Source of the DNA: Isoetes taiwanensis
Taxonomy: Eukaryota > Streptophyta > Lycopodiopsida > Isoetales > Isoetaceae
Length of the DNA: 64,000 nt
Direction: 5' to 3'
Assembly (NCBI GenBank): GCA_021234155.1
Contig: JAJEKV010000075.1
Location: 4,792,230-4,856,229 of the forward strand
Numbering within the stretch: the first letter of the stretch is position 1; each line of letters begins with the position of its first letter. Of this stretch, positions 58,803-64,000 are shown in pieces. The position numbers and the translations under genes were made by a program. Under the pieces are notes generated by a model that had not been told where the DNA came from, made no database searches, and saw only the letters and a program-made list of their open reading frames with translations.

Positions 58803-59081
58803 ATACACTGCCATACAATAATGTTTATGATGTTTGTGATATATATCTGAAATGGTTCAAGCAACTTATTTGTTTCTTCATTATGGTTTTATCTCTTCTC
58901 TACTTTTGAACTTAGGGTTAAAAAAGTTCCCTTTTTTTGTAACAAAGCTTTTTACACACGTTAATATGTAGCACAATAACAGCGGGTTCCAGGAGGGTCT
59001 GATATGGATGATCCTTGTGATCATAGACCATACCCCCAAAACAATTGAATAGCTTATCATTAAAAAGAAAAAAAAAATATA

Positions 59082-60203
59082 GATTCAACAGCTAAAACAA
59101 ATACGCTAGTTTGATGGTTGCATTGGTTAAAGCATTCTTATTAAGATGTCGAATTTTTTTTGTGGAGGTTCGAGTCTCCATATCTCAAATTCGAAAATGT
59201 TAGGTGAACTTGTATAGAGATGAGTCCTCGTATTTCATATTCCAAAACCTTAGGAGAACCTGTATTTCTTATTTCAAAATTGTAGGCTGCCCGTGTCATA
59301 AATGACCATAATCCTAGAAGCCCAACATACGATGTGGGCCATAGAATGAACAGATCCGACAAATGAGGTAGTCCAGGGTGCACCTCATTTAGAATATGTA
59401 GCACAATAACAGGGGGTTCTAGAGGGATTTGATATGGATGTATGAATTACTATTCTTGAGTCCATAGACCATACCCCCAAAACAACTGAATAGCTTATCA
59501 TTTAAAAGAAAAAGGAAAAACATAGATTCGACAGACAAAGTAAGCACGCTAGTTTGCTGGTTGCATTGGTTAAAGCTTTTTTTTTTTAGATATCGAATTC
59601 TTTTGGTAGATGCTCGAGTTTCCGTATCTCATAACGTGTTCCAGGGGATTTGATATGGATGCACAAATCACTATCCTTCAGACCATAGACCATACCTTCA
59701 AAACAATTGAATAGCTTATCATTAAAAAAAAAAAAGAAACATAGGTTCAACAGATAAAATAAGCATGTTAGTTTGTTGGTTGCATTGGTTAAAGCATTCT
59801 TATTAAGATATCGAATTCTTTTAGTGGAGGTTTGGAGGTTTGAGTCTCCATATCTCAAATTCAAAAATGTTAGGTGAACTTGTATAGAGGTGAGTCCCGG
59901 TATTTCATATTCCAAAACCTTAGAAGATCTGTATTCCATATTTTAAAATCATAGGTGCCCCTAGTCATAAATGACCATTGTCGAAACAAGAGGCATCCAG
60001 AAGCTCCAACATACGATCTGGGCCATATGATGGACAGATCCAATGATTGAGGTAGTCCAGGGTGCACCTCGCTTAGAATATGTACCACGATAATAGGGGG
60101 TTCCAGGGGGATTTGGTATGGATGCATGAATCACTATCCTTGAGACCATAGACCATACCCCCAAAACAATTGAATAGCTTATCATTAAAAAAAAAAAAAA
60201 AAA
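59082..60203 (+). mobile_element. head-to-tail array of the tRNA-headed SINE (copy B)
   Basis: Units at about 59082-59516, 59517-59732 (internally deleted) and 59733-60203, duplicates of those in copy A with the same heads and A-tails. Confidence 0.75.
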
Positions 60204-60785
60204 GGTGAACTAGTTAACCTAGACCGGACATTTACCTCGAAATCCCTTGGTAATATTATCATCCTACTACTGGCCTGAGTCTATCCAGCATAGTATCTTT
60301 TTACCCATTTTACTCAGCCATAACATCTGTCCAAATAGCACTTAAATAACTTTGTACAGTTTTTATATATTCACATGGTCAAAGTTTACATCTGGACAAC
60401 TAGCATTTTATTTCAATAGAAACCATTTGTATAGCACTAGCATCTCTCAACTTATTTTAAAACCAGATATATTCCCCTATGCATGGTAAGACTCTACTCC
60501 TAAGAGTATTTGGACACTTTGTGGCCTTTGTACTTACTGCACTAGATTTTCAGCAAGATACAAATTCTGTATATGTATTCCGCTTGGTCTATAAGCCAAG
60601 AACCAGAATCTAAAGTGAGAGAAATAAACCAAAATGTCTTATTGACAATTGTAGCCATCATGTAGATGCCCATGCCACTATCAAAATTGTTTGTCAGCTA
60701 CGAATTCTTCCAACACTCCATCATTCTTCCAGCCAAATCCAACTAAAAACGCAAAAGGAACAATGGGAAGAAAATCACGCATTAC

Positions 60786-61490
60786 TGCGCACCAACCAAT
60801 ACCCCTGTTGGCGTGAAATCGGTTTTATCGGGGGCAAGGGCCAAAAGGTACATTGGGATTTTCAGTTCATCTCTGATTACCCATTGTGCCTTTTGCCCTT
60901 CTAGCCAGATTTAACTAAAAGAATAAAAGGAGAAACATTATGCAAATGTCAATTTCTGTTAATACACATCAATGTGCATAAATATTGTGGGCAGTCCCAA
61001 TAGATATCAGGGGCCCGATTCAGGGCCCTTCTTTTGCATATCCAAATGCCAAATACCATGGAACATATTAAGTACTGGAAACATATATCAAAGCCTGCGC
61101 TGCTGTATTCATGCAAGGCGAAAAATCTTTTATTGTAACCTAGGTTTAAGGTCAAATAAGAACGTTTCTAAAGCTAAGATCCAAGCATGGATGGCTTTCT
61201 TGCACAACTGGGAAAGTCCCTACAAGTTCAAAATCCCTGGACGAAATCATTTGGAAAACGCAGCATACATATCATATAATTCTGAAAAAATAGCAAGAAC
61301 CTGTTTATTATCTGGATCCTTGTCTGGATCCTTGTCCTCATTTTGTGCATATATACCTTCATTTGCTCCAGATGGCATCCTCAAAGCTTTTTGTATTGGA
61401 GCACTGCTACAAAATATCTGGATATTAACAGATGTGGATAGAGAAAAGACGCTGCACAAGCAATTCCCAAAGCTTCACGCATACATTGGA
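60786..61490. other. unassigned DNA, first part shared with the window end
   Basis: 60860-61125 matches 63712-64000. A long + frame (60972-61604) and the - frames opposite carry no recognisable domain. Confidence 0.4.
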
Positions 61491-61499
61491 ATCAAACTT

Positions 61500-61602
61500 G
61501 CACTTTTTGGCCAAACCTTCGAAACAAAGCGGATCCAGAACTGGCCGCTTGCACTTTCTGGCCAAAACTTTGAAACAAAGCGGATCCAGAACTGGCCGCT
61601 GT
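61500..61602 (+). repeat. tandem pair, 51-bp period
   Basis: CACTTT..GGCCAAA..TT then CGAAACAAAGCGGATCCAGA or TGAAACAAAGCGGATCCAGA occurs twice in a row. A + frame repeats the peptide FETKRIQNWPLAL accordingly. Confidence 0.9.
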
Positions 61603-63138
61603 AGGCAGTAGCTCAAGATTAAGGTATCCAAAAAACCTTGCATTTTCTATTGAATGATCATCTGCGATGCCCGCCATGTAGGGCATATGAGCCGCACCCT
61701 CAAATTTAGGTTACAATCTCTTTACGTTAGCGTTATCCCCTTACCTTATCATATTATTAAGGAAAATCCGGTTAAGTCAACCAGTTTGGTAATTGGCTTT
61801 GTGTTAAGCCAAAACTTGGTCTGCGTTAAGATAAAATAAAAGTCGTTTTCCAAGAATCCTTATCTTTTAGAATTAGACTCTTACCTTGGTTATGTTGCCA
61901 TTTCTCAAAATCAATGTGCAACCAAGGGCCCCATTGAATACTCATGTCGACACTTCCGAATGGTAAATGTGCACACTATGGACATTTGATCTAAGTCCAG
62001 ATAATACCTCCTAATGGACAATTGCCTTAGAATTGACTACAAGACAAACATGCCTTGCTCAATTGCTCAGTTGCATAACCAGCAAAACAATACAAACATG
62101 CCTTGCAATACAAACATGCCAGCAAAATTGCATAATTGCCATAATTGCAACACAAACATGCCTTGTTCAGTTGCTCAGCCAACAAAATTGCCATGAGTGC
62201 ATATTTCATGAAGAGTGCATAGTTCTCAGGATAATTGCCATGAAGAGTGCATATTTCTCAGGATAAGACACTTAAAGAACCATTCCTGTTCAATATTCCC
62301 TTGTTCCATATTCCCTTCAGGCCCTTGACTCTACTTGACTCTACCCAAAGCTAAATTTGCAATTGCATGATAATAAAAAAAACCCTACCACCTACCGTGG
62401 AATGAGGGCTAACACACCTTAATTCTATTTTCTGTGACCATGGGGATGGCAAACCCCCACTGCCACAGCAGGGGTTATGCCTCATCCCATAACTTTGATA
62501 GCAAATTTATAGAAAATGTTTTGAAAAAGTCAGAACATACCTTGATTAATGGATGTTCATGAGTTGCAGCACTATCGTGTGCAGCCATATTGCAATCCAT
62601 TGGACGCATTGTTTTGCAAAAGCCCCAATTTTTAGTTCAATGAATGTGCGCTGCCAATATTAGCAACAATACTTTGCTCTCAAACTTGAATCAGAAATCT
62701 GCTGGTCATTCACGAGTCTACGTAAATGAAATTGCATAGCAAATTGGCAGCCAACTGGAGAATATGCATCCATATTAATGGAGTTTTCCAGAAACTAGAG
62801 CAGCACTGTGTTGTCGCCTTGACATAATTATATAGCCAACTGGCAGCCAACTTGCATATGTAAAGTAGCCTAATGGCCAACATTATTGTTGTCTGCAGTT
62901 GCAGCTATCCATGTTGGAGGTAACATTACGTATTCCTCCTCTTCGTCCTAACAAACATAAAAACATCAGTATGTTTCCATCATTAATTTATAATTTGTAT
63001 CATCCACTAACATATGACGCGACTGCCAGATATCAATACTTTTCCTAAGTATAAGCTTAGGATTACATAAATACTCAGACAAATAGAAATGGGTAAAAGA
63101 CAACACACGGATATCTCCGGTGTAATGAATTGTCTAAA
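61603..63138. other. unassigned DNA with ACAAACATGCC repeats
   Basis: Between 62040 and 62270 ACAAACATGCCTTG and variants recur about five times, and GAAGAGTGCATA with TTCTCAGGATAA twice. A GGGGATGG...CCCC hairpin-like stretch lies near 62440-62500. No gene recognised. Confidence 0.45.
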
Positions 63139-64000
63139 AAAAAGCCGGCTGAACTAGTTAACCTAGACCAGACATTTACCTCGGTCAATCCCTTGGTAAT
63201 ATTATCATCCTACTACTGGCCTGAGTCTATCCAGCATAGTATCTTTTTACCCATTTTACTCAGCCATAACATCTGTCCAAATAGCACTTAAATAACTTTG
63301 TACAGTTTTTATATATTCACATGGTCAAAGTTTACATCTGGACAACTAGCATTTTATTTCAATAGAAACCATTTGTATAGCACTAGCATCTCTCAACTTT
63401 TTTTAAAACCAGATATATTCCCCTATGCATGGTAAGACTCTACTCCTAAGAGTATTTGGACACTTTGTGGCCTTTGTACTTACTACACTAGATTTTCAGC
63501 AAGATACAAATTCTGTATATGTATTCCGCTTGGTCTATAAGCCAAGAACCAGAATCTAAAGTGAGAGAAATAAACCAAAATGTCTTATTGACAATTGTAG
63601 CCATCATGTAGATGCCCATGCCACTATCAAGATTGTTTGTCAGCTACGAATTCTTCCAACACTCCATCATTCTTCCAGTAAAATCAACTAAAAAATCAAA
63701 AAAGGAACAATGGGATTTTCAGTTCATCTCCCGATTACCCATTGTGCCATTTTACCCTTCTAACCCTTTAACTAAAAGAATAAAAGGAGAAACATTATGC
63801 AAATGCTCAAACAAATGTCAATTTCTGTTAATACACATCAATGTGCATAAATATTGTGGGCAGTCCCAATAGATATCAGGGGCCCGATTCAGGGCCCTTC
63901 TTTTGCATATCCAAATGCCAAATACCATGGAACATATTAAGTACTGGAAACATATATCAAAGCCTGCGCTGCTGTATTCATGCAAGGCGAAAAATCTTTT
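63139..64000 (+). repeat. segmental repeat, copy C (cut by window end)
   Basis: Begins in an A-run and GCCGGCTGAACTAGTTAACC like 58075-58110, follows copies A and B to about 63710, then matches 60860-61125 to the window end. It therefore carries the right half of copy B plus its flank, without the SINE units. Confidence 0.9.

Larger units (their letters stand above)
58681..60785 (+). repeat. ~2.1-kb segmental repeat, copy B
   Basis: A second copy of 56511-58680. Differences include a deletion of about 15 bp near 59313 and shorter A-runs. Sequence beyond 60785 is single-copy with respect to A but matches copy C. Confidence 0.9.

Overview
This window looks like gene-poor, repeat-dominated nuclear DNA of a land plant. 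GT-AG introns, a decayed PLS-type pentatricopeptide-repeat (PPR) gene, CACTA, Helitron, LTR, LINE and SINE remnants and long GAA tracts all point that way. The style of the PPR gene and of the two transposon gene families suggests a seed-free plant such as a fern; this is an inference. I see no intact housekeeping gene, no canonical tRNA or rRNA gene and no CRISPR. Nearly every coding region carries frameshifts or stops.

Layout. 1-6.6 kb: a broken PPR gene between two nearly identical ~430-bp direct repeats. 6.9-12.5 kb: a 557-bp fold-back MITE, a small hairpin element, tandem duplications, duplicated exon-like DNA split by a LINE-like poly(A) insertion, and one copy of a dispersed repeat. 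12.477-20.226 kb: a 7.75-kb DNA transposon with matching terminal inverted repeats and a 4-bp target duplication. It carries two convergent genes: an FCP1/NIF-like HAD phosphatase (+) and a protein with SDG..SQFK and HGKG..DG motifs (-), my candidate transposase. 20.5-23.76 kb: a second copy of the dispersed repeat, split by a 2.5-kb solo LTR. 23.8-38.7 kb: decayed unidentified coding fragments, a CpG-rich block, an extremely AT-rich block and tandem arrays.

38.7-55.83 kb: CACTA-derived DNA on the minus strand: a Tnp2-type transposase, a second gene joining a Cys-rich CxCxxC motif to a SET domain, palindromic subterminal repeats, and a right terminus reading CACTACAAGGAAC on the minus strand. 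Between these genes lie a ~325-bp tandem array with tRNA-like promoter boxes, flanked by long GAA tracts, and an unidentified multi-exon fragment. 55.8-64 kb: a Helitron-like 3' end and a ~2.17-kb segment repeated in tandem, with a third partial copy. Two of these copies contain a head-to-tail array of a tRNA-headed SINE.

The most interesting object is the 12.5-20.2 kb element. Its two genes start about 310-350 bp inside each terminus and run toward each other, which fits an autonomous transposon family with a phosphatase-like accessory gene. The CACTA protein carrying a SET domain is the second point of interest.
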